Below, one piece after another: positions 1-8,300 of a stretch of DNA of 64,000 nt. Numbering within the stretch: position 1 is the first letter of the stretch; every line of letters begins with the position of its first letter. Where the stretch lies: assembly GCA_900315925.1 (NCBI GenBank), contig ONAV01000001.1, positions 58,557 through 122,556 on the forward strand, in the 5' to 3' direction. The notes under the pieces were generated by a model. That model saw nothing but the letters and a program-made list of their open reading frames with translations. It did not search any database and was not told the origin of the DNA. This stretch comes from an uncultured Selenomonadales bacterium. Lineage in GTDB: Bacteria; Bacillota; Negativicutes; Acidaminococcales; Acidaminococcaceae. Both the position numbers and the translations under genes were made by a program.

Positions 1-174
1 ACCAAAGAAGAGGCCGAGGCATACCTGGATGAGCTTTCGGATGTAGAGCTTGACCAGGCGGAGCTGCATCAGGTGGCGGGCGGTGCGTGCTGGGATGTGA
101 ATGGCTGTTCGACCATAGGGCATGGGCCATGCCCCGGAAATGACTGCCCGTCTGCATTCAACCCCAAAAAATGA
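1..174 (+). CDS. 3' end of a Gly-Gly leader peptide, RiPP/bacteriocin-like precursor (partial)
   Basis: The frame is open from the first base and stops at TGA 172-174, giving the last 57 residues; the start lies outside the window. The visible part has an acidic helix-like stretch (EAYLDELSDVELDQAELHQ), then VAGG, then a short Gly/Pro-rich tail with four Cys (ACWDVNGC ... GPCPGNDC) ending FNPKK. An acidic leader closing with a Gly-Gly site and a small Cys-bearing core is the layout of Nif11-type or double-glycine leader peptides of ribosomally made natural products, usually cut by a C39-peptidase ABC transporter. No maturation or export gene is visible downstream, so the cluster, if any, lies upstream. 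It could also be a non-modified secreted peptide. The family assignment is inference; the GG site and Cys pattern are seen directly. Confidence 0.6.
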   Translation, partial: TKEEAEAYLDELSDVELDQAELHQVAGGACWDVNGCSTIGHGPCPGNDCPSAFNPKK

Positions 175-202
175 TTGTCCTCAGAAAGTCATGCAATAAT
201 AC
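175..202 (+). promoter_or_regulatory. possible promoter for the amidohydrolase cluster
   Basis: TTGTCC (175-180) and TAATAC (197-202) are separated by 16 bases and start right after the stop of the peptide gene. No intrinsic terminator is seen between that gene and 326, so read-through from upstream is also possible. Weak match to the sigma-70 consensus. Confidence 0.3.
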
Positions 203-211
203 TTCCTGCTT

Positions 212-325
212 CTTCAGGCTGGACTGATGAGATTCATTACGTCCCCCTTGAAGCTGACAGAGCTGAATCGGGCAGCAGAGAGGGCCCGCCCCTCCCTCTC
301 TCACTATCATAAAAGGAGATAAACC
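212..325 (+). repeat. leader repeat copy 1: residual C-N hydrolase gene end plus hairpin leader
   Basis: This stretch is nearly the same as 3219-3333, and the similarity continues into the following amidohydrolase gene. It begins with TTC AGG CTG GAC TGA (213-227), which matches the last codons and stop of the C-N hydrolase gene at 3220-3234. It is therefore the scar of a deleted gene copy. A hairpin follows: AGAGAGGG (277-284) with CCCTCTCT (294-301). The ribosome-binding site AAAGGAGAT (312-320) lies just after the hairpin. There is no U-run, so this is not a terminator. Confidence 0.75.
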
Positions 326-1957
326 ATGAAACAAACGGTTATTCTCGGCAACATCATCACCATGGATAATAAGAGGCCTTTTGCCAAAGCGGCGCTGGTC
401 AAGGACGGCGTATTTGCCTATGTTGGCGGAGCGGAAGAGGCAAAACAGCTGGCCGATGCCGATGCGCAGGTGCTGGATTATGGTGATAACTTCATCTATC
501 CGGGTTTTATTGAGTCCCATGTCCACGGATGTTTTGCAGGGTACCGCGCTATCGGGCAGGCGAATCTGGCACAGGTGGGGTTGTCGGCCGACTATGCCAA
601 GTACCGCGAGATTATGAAGGAGTTCATTGCAAAGAACCCGAAGCGTAAAATCTACCTGGCCGCAGGGTGGATCCCCAATGAGGAATACGTTACCAAGGCG
701 TATCTGGATGAAATCTGCCCGGATAAACCGCTCATCATGAACACCGGCGACGCACATTCCTGTCTGCTTAATACAAAGGCGCTGGAATGGGCCGGCATCG
801 ACGCGGAGTACGCGAAGAAGTGGGGATATGATTTGGTGCATGTGGACGGGAACGGCGAACCGGATGGCTATATCTGTGAGTCTCCTGCGTTTAATATTAT
901 CCATGAGGTTCCGGTTACCGTGGAGGAAGCCAAAGAGTATATCCTTGCATGGCAGGAGTTTGCTTTTTCAAACGGTCTGACTGCCACCGCTTTCGCCGGC
1001 GACGATCTGCGTTTCCCGGAAGCGGAAGCCTACCATGAACTGGAGAGGGAGGGCAAGCTGAAACTGCGCACGTATGCCAACGAGATTATTCCCGATAATG
1101 CCGAAGACCCGAAGGCGGAGATTGCCCGTGTTGCCGCTGACCGTGCAAAGTACAGCGACGAGTATTACCGTATAATCGGCGTCAAGGTGCTGTTAGACGG
1201 TGTGACCGAAGCGCATACGAGCTGGATGCTTGCGGATTACGCCGATCGGCCCGGCTATCACGGTGTAGAACGCTTCAACGACCGAGACAAGATGGTGGAA
1301 CTGATCACTGCGGCCGATGCTGAAGGTCTTTCCGTTCATGCTCACTCGGTGGGAAACGGCGCGACGCACTTCATGCTGGACTGCATCGAAGCTGCCGAGA
1401 AGATTACCGGAGACCTTGACCAGCGCAATATCCTGGCGCATCTGCAGTATGTTACGGAAGAGGATATCCGCCGCATGGGAACGACCCGGTCCATACCGGC
1501 GGTTCCGCCGCTGTGGACGGCGAAGATGCCGGGCGCGTATGATATAGAAGTCGCCTCGGTGGGTCAGGAACTGGCGGACAATACGTACCCCATCAAATCT
1601 TTCTTTGATGCGGGGGCCAACGTGGTCTTCCATTCGGATTATCCGGTCTCCCCGTTGATGGATATCAAGCTCAGCATCTACATGGCGGAAAAGCGCATGA
1701 TTCCAGAGGTAATTATGAGCGGAAGCGCTCCGCGCAATACTAAGGAAGCCATTACCCGCGAACAGTCGCTGCGCGCCATGACCATCAATGTCGCCCGTCA
1801 GTTACGTCAGGAACATCGCATGGGCACCATCGAGTTTGGCAAGCTCGCCAATATGTCGGTGTATGACTGCGATTTTCTGCATGACGATCTGGAGAAGGTC
1901 CTGCAGGCTAACCTCATCGCTACCATCGTGGACGGTGAGGAGGTTTATAAAGCGTAA
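326..1957 (+). CDS. Amidohydro_3 (YtcJ-like) metal-dependent amidohydrolase, copy A
   Basis: 543 aa, cytosolic (no signal peptide). Starts at ATG with AAAGGAGAT upstream. The N-terminus (ILGNIITMD ... ALVKDGVFAYVG) is the small beta domain of the amidohydrolase superfamily. Metal-site residues can be placed: H65 and H67 in ESHVHG, Lys in VKVLLDGVTEAHT, H338/H340 in VHAHS, H372 in LAHL and D438 in HSDYP. The C-terminal AITREQSLRAMTINVARQ...GTIEFGKLANM is typical of the family. These enzymes hydrolyse C-N bonds of amides, formamides or cyclic amides; the substrate here cannot be told. The gene is about 75% similar by eye to 3334-4968 and shares its leader. A secreted amide hydrolase gene lies between the two, which suggests a joint amide-degrading pathway (inference). 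Confidence 0.85.
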   Translation: MKQTVILGNIITMDNKRPFAKAALVKDGVFAYVGGAEEAKQLADADAQVLDYGDNFIYPGFIESHVHGCFAGYRAIGQANLAQVGLSADYAKYREIMKEFIAKNPKRKIYLAAGWIPNEEYVTKAYLDEICPDKPLIMNTGDAHSCLLNTKALEWAGIDAEYAKKWGYDLVHVDGNGEPDGYICESPAFNIIHEVPVTVEEAKEYILAWQEFAFSNGLTATAFAGDDLRFPEAEAYHELEREGKLKLRTYANEIIPDNAEDPKAEIARVAADRAKYSDEYYRIIGVKVLLDGVTEAHTSWMLADYADRPGYHGVERFNDRDKMVELITAADAEGLSVHAHSVGNGATHFMLDCIEAAEKITGDLDQRNILAHLQYVTEEDIRRMGTTRSIPAVPPLWTAKMPGAYDIEVASVGQELADNTYPIKSFFDAGANVVFHSDYPVSPLMDIKLSIYMAEKRMIPEVIMSGSAPRNTKEAITREQSLRAMTINVARQLRQEHRMGTIEFGKLANMSVYDCDFLHDDLEKVLQANLIATIVDGEEVYKA

Positions 1958-2052
1958 GGAAACGAAGGAATAGAGACGGAATCGATACGCCGCGAGAAGT
2001 AAATCCCGACAGCGGCGAATTAAAGTAAAATATTCTAATAGGAGGAGATACA

Positions 2053-3234
2053 ATGAAAATCTCTAAGAAAGCGTTTCATCTCATTTTGACCGCACTTATG
2101 GCGTTCAGTTTCGTCGCTTGCGTTTCCGCGGCGCAGGCGTCTTCTTTCACAACTCCGAAAAAGCTGGCTGATTACCTGTACTACATGGAATACTCCGACT
2201 ACTCGGTTGACTTAAAGACGGGTGAACAGGTCAAAACCGGCTTCGCCTGCTCCGCTGTGCGCAACGGAAACTTCTACGGCCGTAATCTGGATCTGGATTA
2301 CGCCGATGTTCCGGAATTCGTAATCAAGGTTGCTCCCAAAAAGTCTGAGGGACGTTACGCAAGTATAGGGCTGGCCGCAATTCTCACGCTGAAATCCAAT
2401 GAGGTTGACCGTGTTTCGGAAGCGCAGTTGCTTGCAATGCCAAACCTGACGTTTGACGGCATCAATGAAAACGGCGTGGCCATGAACTGCAACGTCTGTC
2501 CCGCCATTGACCTGGACTTCGCGACTCTGCTCTCAACCAATTACGGTAAGCCGCGCATCCATGCTGTTGCGGTAGTCCGCTACGTCCTTGATCACGCCAA
2601 ATCCGCCGCTCACGGTGTAGAACTGTTAAAGAACATGGATATTTATGGCGGTTATGGCACATGGGGGCTTCACTGGATGCTCTCCGACGAGAAGGAAACT
2701 TATATCATCGAGTGTATTGACGGTGAACTGGTTGCCAGAAAAGACACGGACAACATCATGACAAATTTCTATGTCAACTACGCGCCGAATACTTCTTACG
2801 CAAAGCATATAGCGAAGACAGGGCAGACCGTGGCGGGCAAGACCTATAAGGATTTCCCCATTCTTACGCCCCATGCCTGCGGAGTGGAGCGTTACGCCAT
2901 ACTGAAGGAGCATTACGCAGAGGGCGGTAAATCCGCGGAAGGAATGGCTCGCTTGATGGAGCGGGTGAAATATACCCAGACTTATGAAGCGGACACAGAG
3001 CCGTTCTGGTACACGGAATATACTGACGGAAACCTGACAATTGCAAGCGCTCCTATGGATTTCAAAGCGGGTATTCAGTCCGAAATTGATACCTACAAGC
3101 TGCACGACAGGAACATTCATCCCAATAACTACTGGCAGACATGGCACACAGCGGTTTACGATCTGGCGAACAGGACGCTCCGCCTGAACATTCAAGAAGA
3201 TTATTCCAGGCATTACAACTTCAGGCTGAACTGA
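2053..3234 (+). CDS. secreted linear amide C-N hydrolase (choloylglycine hydrolase / penicillin V acylase-like, Ntn fold)
   Basis: 393 aa. ATG preceded by a strong site, AGGAGGAGA. A signal peptide is clear (KKAF...LILTALMAFSFVACVSAAQA) with likely cleavage after AQA (about residue 29); FVAC is a poor lipobox. The presumed nucleophile is C66 in GFACSAVRNGNFYGRNLDLDY, matching the Cys-x-x-x-(R)...GRNLD pattern of Ntn acylases. It sits 36 residues after the signal peptide, so autoprocessing would have to remove a propeptide. Family members cleave bile-salt, penicillin V, N-acyl-homoserine-lactone or ceramide-type amides; I cannot choose among these. Probable location is the periplasm. It lies 95 bases after amidohydrolase A and 99 before B, same strand, so one transcript is likely. 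Its last codons are also found as a scar at 213-227. Confidence 0.8.
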   Translation: MKISKKAFHLILTALMAFSFVACVSAAQASSFTTPKKLADYLYYMEYSDYSVDLKTGEQVKTGFACSAVRNGNFYGRNLDLDYADVPEFVIKVAPKKSEGRYASIGLAAILTLKSNEVDRVSEAQLLAMPNLTFDGINENGVAMNCNVCPAIDLDFATLLSTNYGKPRIHAVAVVRYVLDHAKSAAHGVELLKNMDIYGGYGTWGLHWMLSDEKETYIIECIDGELVARKDTDNIMTNFYVNYAPNTSYAKHIAKTGQTVAGKTYKDFPILTPHACGVERYAILKEHYAEGGKSAEGMARLMERVKYTQTYEADTEPFWYTEYTDGNLTIASAPMDFKAGIQSEIDTYKLHDRNIHPNNYWQTWHTAVYDLANRTLRLNIQEDYSRHYNFRLN

Positions 3235-3333
3235 TGAGATTCATTACGTACCCCTCGAAGCTGACAGAGCTGAATCGGGCAGACAGGGAGGGCCTGCTCC
3301 TTCCTGTCTCACTATCATAAAAGGAGATAAGCC
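3219..3333 (+). repeat. leader repeat copy 2 with covarying hairpin
   Basis: Partner of 212-325. The hairpin is AGACAGGGAGG (3281-3291) with CCTTCCTGTCT (3299-3309), 11 pairs including one G-U. Relative to copy 1, the fourth pair changed from G-C to C-G with both sides altered, which supports a real RNA structure in front of the ribosome-binding site (3319-3327). Role unknown: mRNA stability, processing or translation control. Confidence 0.7.
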
Positions 3334-4968
3334 ATGAATCAAACGATTATTCTCGGCAACATCATCACCATGGATGAGAAGAGGCCTTTTGCCAAGGCGG
3401 CGCTGGTCAAAGACGGTGTATTTTCCTATATCGGCAGTGCGAAGGAAGCGAAAAAGCTGGCCGGAGCTGAAGCACAGGTGCTGGATTACGGTGAGAACTT
3501 TATCTATCCCGGCTTCCTGGAGTCCCACTGCCACGGTCATCTGGCCGGCCTCCGTTTTATCGGACAGGCGGACCTGATGCAGGCCGGCCTGACTGATTAT
3601 GCCAAATACCGTGAAATCATAAAAGAATTCATTGCGAAGAACCCGAAACGCGAGTTTTACGTAGCCGCAGGGTGGATCGAGAATGACGAATACGTCACCA
3701 AAGCGTACTTGGACGAAATCTGTCCGGATAAGCCGCTGCTCCTGCAAACCGGCGGCGGACATTCCATGCTGCTCAACACGAAGGCGCTGGAATGGGCCGG
3801 CATTGACGCGGCCTACGCGAAGAAGTACGGCTATGACCAGGTGCATGTGGACGAGAACGGTGAACCGGACGGCTATATCTGTGAAGGTCCCGTGTTTGAA
3901 ATCGTGCCGAAGCTTCCCACTACCGTAGAAGATATCAAGGAATATCTGCTGGCCTGGCAGGATTTCGCCCTCAGGAGCGGCTTCACTGCCGTTTGTGACG
4001 CGGGTGCGGAGATCGTCCACCGGGATGCTCCCCGGGCCTACCATGAGCTGGAGGAGGAGGGCAAACTGAAGCTGCGCACCTACGCTTATATGTATGTTCT
4101 GGACAATATTGAAAATCCGAAGGCGGAGATCGCCCGTATCGCAGCAGAGCGCGCTACGATAAGCGGCGAATATTTCCATATTGTCGGCGCCAAGGCATTT
4201 CTGGACGGCGTGACCGAAGCGCACACGGGCTGGCAGAACCAGGATTATGCTGACGAGCCCGGTTATCACGGTGTGGAGCGCTTCAACGATCACGACAAGA
4301 TGGTGGAGCTGATCACCGAAGCGGACAAAGAAGGTATGTCCGTCCATGTCCACTCCGAAGGAGGAGGCGCTACTCATTTTATGCTGGGCTGCATCGAGGA
4401 TGCGGAAAAGATTACCGGCAATAAAGATCAGCGTAACGTACTGGCCCATCTGCACTTTGTGACCGAGGAGGATATCCGCCGTATGGCGGAGACCGGTTCC
4501 GTTCCGGCAGTTCCGCCACTGTGGACGGCGAAAATCCCGGGCCATTATGAAATTGAAGTCTCGTATGTGGGTGAGGAACTGGCGGCGAATGCGTATCCCA
4601 TCAAGTCCTTCTACGATGCAGGCGCCAATGTGGTCTTCCATTCCGACTATCCCGTTTCTCCGATGATGAATGTCAAATACAGCATTTACACGGCGGAAAA
4701 ACGTTCGTATCCGAAAGAAGTGCTTGGCGGCATAGACTCCCCGAACAATGAAAAGGAAGCCATCACCCGCGAACAGTCGCTGCGCGCCATGACCATCAAC
4801 GTTGCCCGTCAGTGGCGCCAGGAACATCGCATGGGCTCCATCGAGTTCGGAAAGCTTGCCAATATGACGGTGTTTGACTGCGATTTCCTCCACGACGACA
4901 TTGAGAAGGTCGCACAGGCAAATATCATCGCTACCATCGTGGACGGCGAGGAAGTCTATAAAGCGTGA
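3334..4968 (+). CDS. Amidohydro_3 (YtcJ-like) metal-dependent amidohydrolase, copy B
   Basis: 544 aa, paralogue of 326-1957 with the same domain order and no signal peptide. Metal-site motifs are kept: ESHCHG near residue 65, KAFLDGVTEAHTG, VHVHSEGGGATHF, LAHLHFV and FHSDYPVSP. Differences cluster around the presumed substrate pocket (for example VHAHSVGNG becomes VHVHSEGGG; ADYADRPG becomes QDYADEPG), so the two copies may act on different amides. The start is the ATG after AAAGGAGATAAGCC. It is the last gene of the cluster, with a terminator 40 bases downstream. Long open frames on the opposite strand over this gene are shadows of its codon pattern. Confidence 0.85.
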   Translation: MNQTIILGNIITMDEKRPFAKAALVKDGVFSYIGSAKEAKKLAGAEAQVLDYGENFIYPGFLESHCHGHLAGLRFIGQADLMQAGLTDYAKYREIIKEFIAKNPKREFYVAAGWIENDEYVTKAYLDEICPDKPLLLQTGGGHSMLLNTKALEWAGIDAAYAKKYGYDQVHVDENGEPDGYICEGPVFEIVPKLPTTVEDIKEYLLAWQDFALRSGFTAVCDAGAEIVHRDAPRAYHELEEEGKLKLRTYAYMYVLDNIENPKAEIARIAAERATISGEYFHIVGAKAFLDGVTEAHTGWQNQDYADEPGYHGVERFNDHDKMVELITEADKEGMSVHVHSEGGGATHFMLGCIEDAEKITGNKDQRNVLAHLHFVTEEDIRRMAETGSVPAVPPLWTAKIPGHYEIEVSYVGEELAANAYPIKSFYDAGANVVFHSDYPVSPMMNVKYSIYTAEKRSYPKEVLGGIDSPNNEKEAITREQSLRAMTINVARQWRQEHRMGSIEFGKLANMTVFDCDFLHDDIEKVAQANIIATIVDGEEVYKA

Positions 4969-5007
4969 GTTTTCTCCTGGAATGATCAGGGCATCTTATT
5001 GAAATCC

Positions 5008-5039
5008 AACAGCCGTGGAATTTTCTGCGGCTGTTTTTT
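5008..5039 (+). terminator. intrinsic terminator of the amidohydrolase cluster
   Basis: AACAGCCG (5008-5015) pairs with CGGCTGTT (5028-5035), followed by a T run to 5039. Confidence 0.85.
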
Positions 5040-5232
5040 GATGCGGTTTTTCTGTTTGAAGCAAAACAATCTGCAGAAAAGTAAAGGAACTGCAAAAAAT
5101 GAAAACTGCAGATTTAAATACTGCGATTTTGTGAATTCTTTGTGAATTATTGCTGCCTGATAGATTAATCCTGTAAAAATGGTCAAAAAATTCAGGGGAT
5201 TTTTGTATACATAGGTAGAACAGCTCGTTTTT
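5040..5232. promoter_or_regulatory. AT-rich upstream region conserved between the two exoprotein genes (copy 1)
   Basis: No gene is seen here. Much of the stretch is repeated at about 26428-26611 (shared blocks include CTGTTTGAAGCAAAACA, TCTGCAGAAAA, AAAAAATGAAAACTGC and GCGATTTTGTGAATT). The CTGCAG-containing blocks recur within the region. The sequence is likely kept for control of the giant genes, although recent duplication alone could explain it. Confidence 0.6.
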
Positions 5233-5261
5233 TTGACACAATTTTTGTGCTATAATAATAA
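5233..5261 (+). promoter_or_regulatory. sigma-70 type promoter of exoprotein gene 1
   Basis: TTGACA (5233-5238), 17-base spacer, TAATAA (5256-5261). The same promoter is found before exoprotein gene 2 at 26612-26640. It leaves an untranslated leader of about 105-110 bases. Confidence 0.75.
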
Positions 5262-5308
5262 TGATAATTTATGTCCATTTTTAATTGCTTATCTTAGCGG
5301 CATATAAT

Positions 5309-5355
5309 GTAGTTAACAGTACCCGGTTCGTTTTTGTCATGCCGGCGACATTCGG
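5309..5355 (+). pseudogene. ghost of a tpsB 3' end in the exoprotein 1 leader
   Basis: Read in frame, the leader encodes VVNSTRFVFVMPATF, which matches the last residues of TpsB at 53134-53178 (KVSSTRFDFVMSATF). The DNA also matches (shared ACCCGGTTCG and CGGCGACATTC). It is the remnant of a tpsB gene that once preceded this tpsA gene. Confidence 0.75.
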
Positions 5356-5374
5356 ATGCGCATTGAGGGGTTTT

Positions 5375-8300
5375 ATGAACAAAGTCTACAAGGTCATCTG
5401 GAGCCATGCCCGGAAGTGTTACGTGGTGGTCTCCGAAATCGCGAAGAACCGCGGCAAAAATAATACAAAGAGCATCGTCAGCCGGCTGGCTGCACGGGTG
5501 CAGGCCATAACCCTCCGTAATGCGGCGGAGGGGCAGGCTTTCACTGTGTGCGGGCAGCCGGTTGCCCGTCCCTGCACGGCCGTCCGGTGGATCGCACCGC
5601 TGGTACTGGCCGGTATGTTGATGCAGCCGGTGAGCGGTTTTGCGTCTACGATTACGGACAAAAACGGGAATAGCCTGATACGAAGAGGAAACGTCCAAAA
5701 CCTGTATGTACAGACGATGCTGGACAATAACAACATCGGCCTGAACCGGTTTGGTGAATATAAAATCAGCGACGGCGATATAGCCAACATGCATTTCAAT
5801 GAACAGAACGGGACGGTTTACGCCAATAATCTGGTCAATCTGGTTAATAGTAAAATTGATATTAACGGTACGGTGAATGCTGTTAAAAACGGTAAAATTG
5901 ACGGCAACCTGTATTTCATAAGCCCGGATGGCATGACAGTCGGTCCAACGGGCGTCATCAACGCAGGGCGGGTTGGTGTTTTCATTCCGGATACGATTTA
6001 TTGGGATGAAATGTGGGACTATGATACAAACGTAGAGAACAATTTTAGCGATTTCGAGAATTACGGAAGACGGGATACGAACGGTAAGTATAACGATACA
6101 AGGCTTGTTTTCGCCAAAGGGAAGAAAATTGAAATTGAAGGTCAGATCAATACCCGAAACGGCATCGTGCTGGGGGCCAGGGATATCGTGGTACGGCAGG
6201 GCGCCGTCCTGAAACGTTCCGCCGATCCGGCAGATGTTAATTTTAACGTTCTGGTCAATATAAAAAATGCTGACGGGACGGAGATAAATGCCGGGCTTGG
6301 CAGTGACTTGAATGCTGTCGTGGATGGCAGCACCGGCGATATCATCCTGCGGGCGGAGTCTGCCCATTCCTTTGTAAATGGCATTACCCAAATTGAGACT
6401 CTTGAATCCGTTTTAAAAACAGAGGTTCAGTCCAGTGTTACCATGAGCGGGGCCATCGTTACGGATGGCGCTGTGGATATATCCGCAGAAGCTGAAACCT
6501 CGTTTACCAATCTGGCTTACGCCGGGACCAGCCTGCTTTCCGATATCGGCGCCAATTTCCTGAACGGGATGGGAATCACTATGACGACGAGCTGGCTGGA
6601 TAAAACCAATACGGCCAAGGTCGCGCTGACGGAAACGGGAACCATACAGGCGGGCGGAGCTGTAAACCTGCAGGCTGACGCTGCAATGGACTTACGGCTT
6701 AAGGCTGCTGTTGTGAATAAAAAAGAGCCAAATACGACTACAGCGATTCCGGTCGTTGCCGTGGGGGTTATAAAACTTGCCAATCAGGCAGTAACGGACG
6801 TACAAGGCAATCTCCAATCCAATGGCGCTATCCGGCTGGCTGCCAATGCGGATACGGTTGCCGACCTGTCGGCCCATGCGGTCCAGAATACAGAAGACAA
6901 CGATCCGGCGAACAGCATCTATACAGGGGTGGCTGTCCTCAACGGTAACGGGCTGGCAGAGGTCAACGTAGCCGGAGGAAACGCGATCGCTGCCGGGGGC
7001 GCTTTTTCTGCTTCCGCCAGGGGTACGAACCAGACGGCCGTGCTGGCCACGGCAAAAGGCAAACACGAGACCTTTGCCTCTACGGCGGTGGCTGTATCGG
7101 ATTATAACTCCGCAGCCAACGTGAACCTGGGCCGTTCCGTAACGGCAAAATCCGTGACCGGCGAAGCCGTAAACGATGTTAAATCCCTGGCCATACTGGC
7201 GGACAACAGTAATGGCGACGGCGCGGAAACCTACGTGGAATTTGAGGCGAATGGCGGAAAAGGGATGGCGGCAAATATCGCCAGCGCGCTGAAAGATAAA
7301 CTGGGTATCACGGGCTTTCAAAACGGCGGCGTTCTTTTACCTGTCGAGAATTTCTTAAATGCCGCGAAAGACTATGTGACGGCAGGAGCCGGCATAGCCG
7401 TCGTGGATCACAGTAACACGGCCAATCTTACGGTGGCCCCGGGGGTTGCGCTGAGGGCTGTTGCGGATTCGGCAGGAAACGGCGGGGATGTGACCCTGAA
7501 GTCGGAAACCGTTCTGTCCACCCTGAACCAGATTGTCACGGGACAGTCCAATCAGAAGGCAGACGAGGACGGCGGTTCTACAGTCACGGTAGCCGCCGGC
7601 GTCCTTGTGAGCAATATCGAGAATACAGCGGCGACAGAGGTGCTGGGCGGCGCAGGCAGTGCCCTGACTTCCGAGAACGGGAACGTGACAGTCACCGCTA
7701 ATACGGAAACGAACACAGACCACGTCATTACTACGCTTCACCGAAGCGGAGAGGGCTTAATCGTCGAGAATCTCGAGACCCGCGTGAATAATGTGATCCG
7801 TAATCTTGAAAATGTGGAAGAAGATGCGGAAAAACTGAAAAAGCTCAAAGAAGATTTCCAGCGCGCCTGGGGGCAGATGCAAGGCATACAGGACGGACAT
7901 GTCAGCTCATTTTTTAATGCCCTTATGCATAACAGCCTTACCAATTTTGTATTTACGGAGTGGAGAGACTATTATAAGATTGGCGGTTCGTTCAAAGCAG
8001 CGGTGGATTCTCTGCTGGATTATGTAAGCCCTGCGGCCTATACCAGCCATTATGTCCGCAGCTATTCGGTAAACCGTAATCAGGGTGGCGATACCAACAT
8101 GGACCTGGCGGCTTCGGTGAACGTGGGGAGCCTGGCCGGAAAAGCCGTAGTTTCCCTGGGCGAAGGCGTTGCCGTGAATGCGGGGAAGAATATAACGGTT
8201 GACGCCAAGTCCGTGTCCGACCTTGCCAGTATTACCGGGACCGGAGGAGAGTTCCTCGGCTATTCGGTTACCAACGGGAATGGCGTAGGCGCCAGTATTG

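Noticed and set aside
3244..4893. A 549-codon open frame on the minus strand over amidohydrolase B, with a similar one over copy A
   Set aside because: The sense frame has clear catalytic motifs. The antisense frame is His/Arg-rich without domain features and is mirrored in the paralogue only because the DNA is duplicated.
5251..5256. TATAAT at 5251-5256 as the -10 element of exoprotein 1
   Set aside because: It is only 12 bases from TTGACA. The TAATAA at 17 bases fits and is conserved in both copies.
5256..5275. Fur box over the exoprotein promoter (ATAATGATAATTTAT)
   Set aside because: Only the left half fits the consensus, and copy 2 has GATGATTTA in place of GATAATTTA. Too weak to call.
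5285..5374. Upstream extension of exoprotein 1 (start near 5285)
   Set aside because: The frame is open, but the ESPR motif starts at the ATG at 5375, which has GAGGGG before it. The extension is explained by the tpsB remnant.
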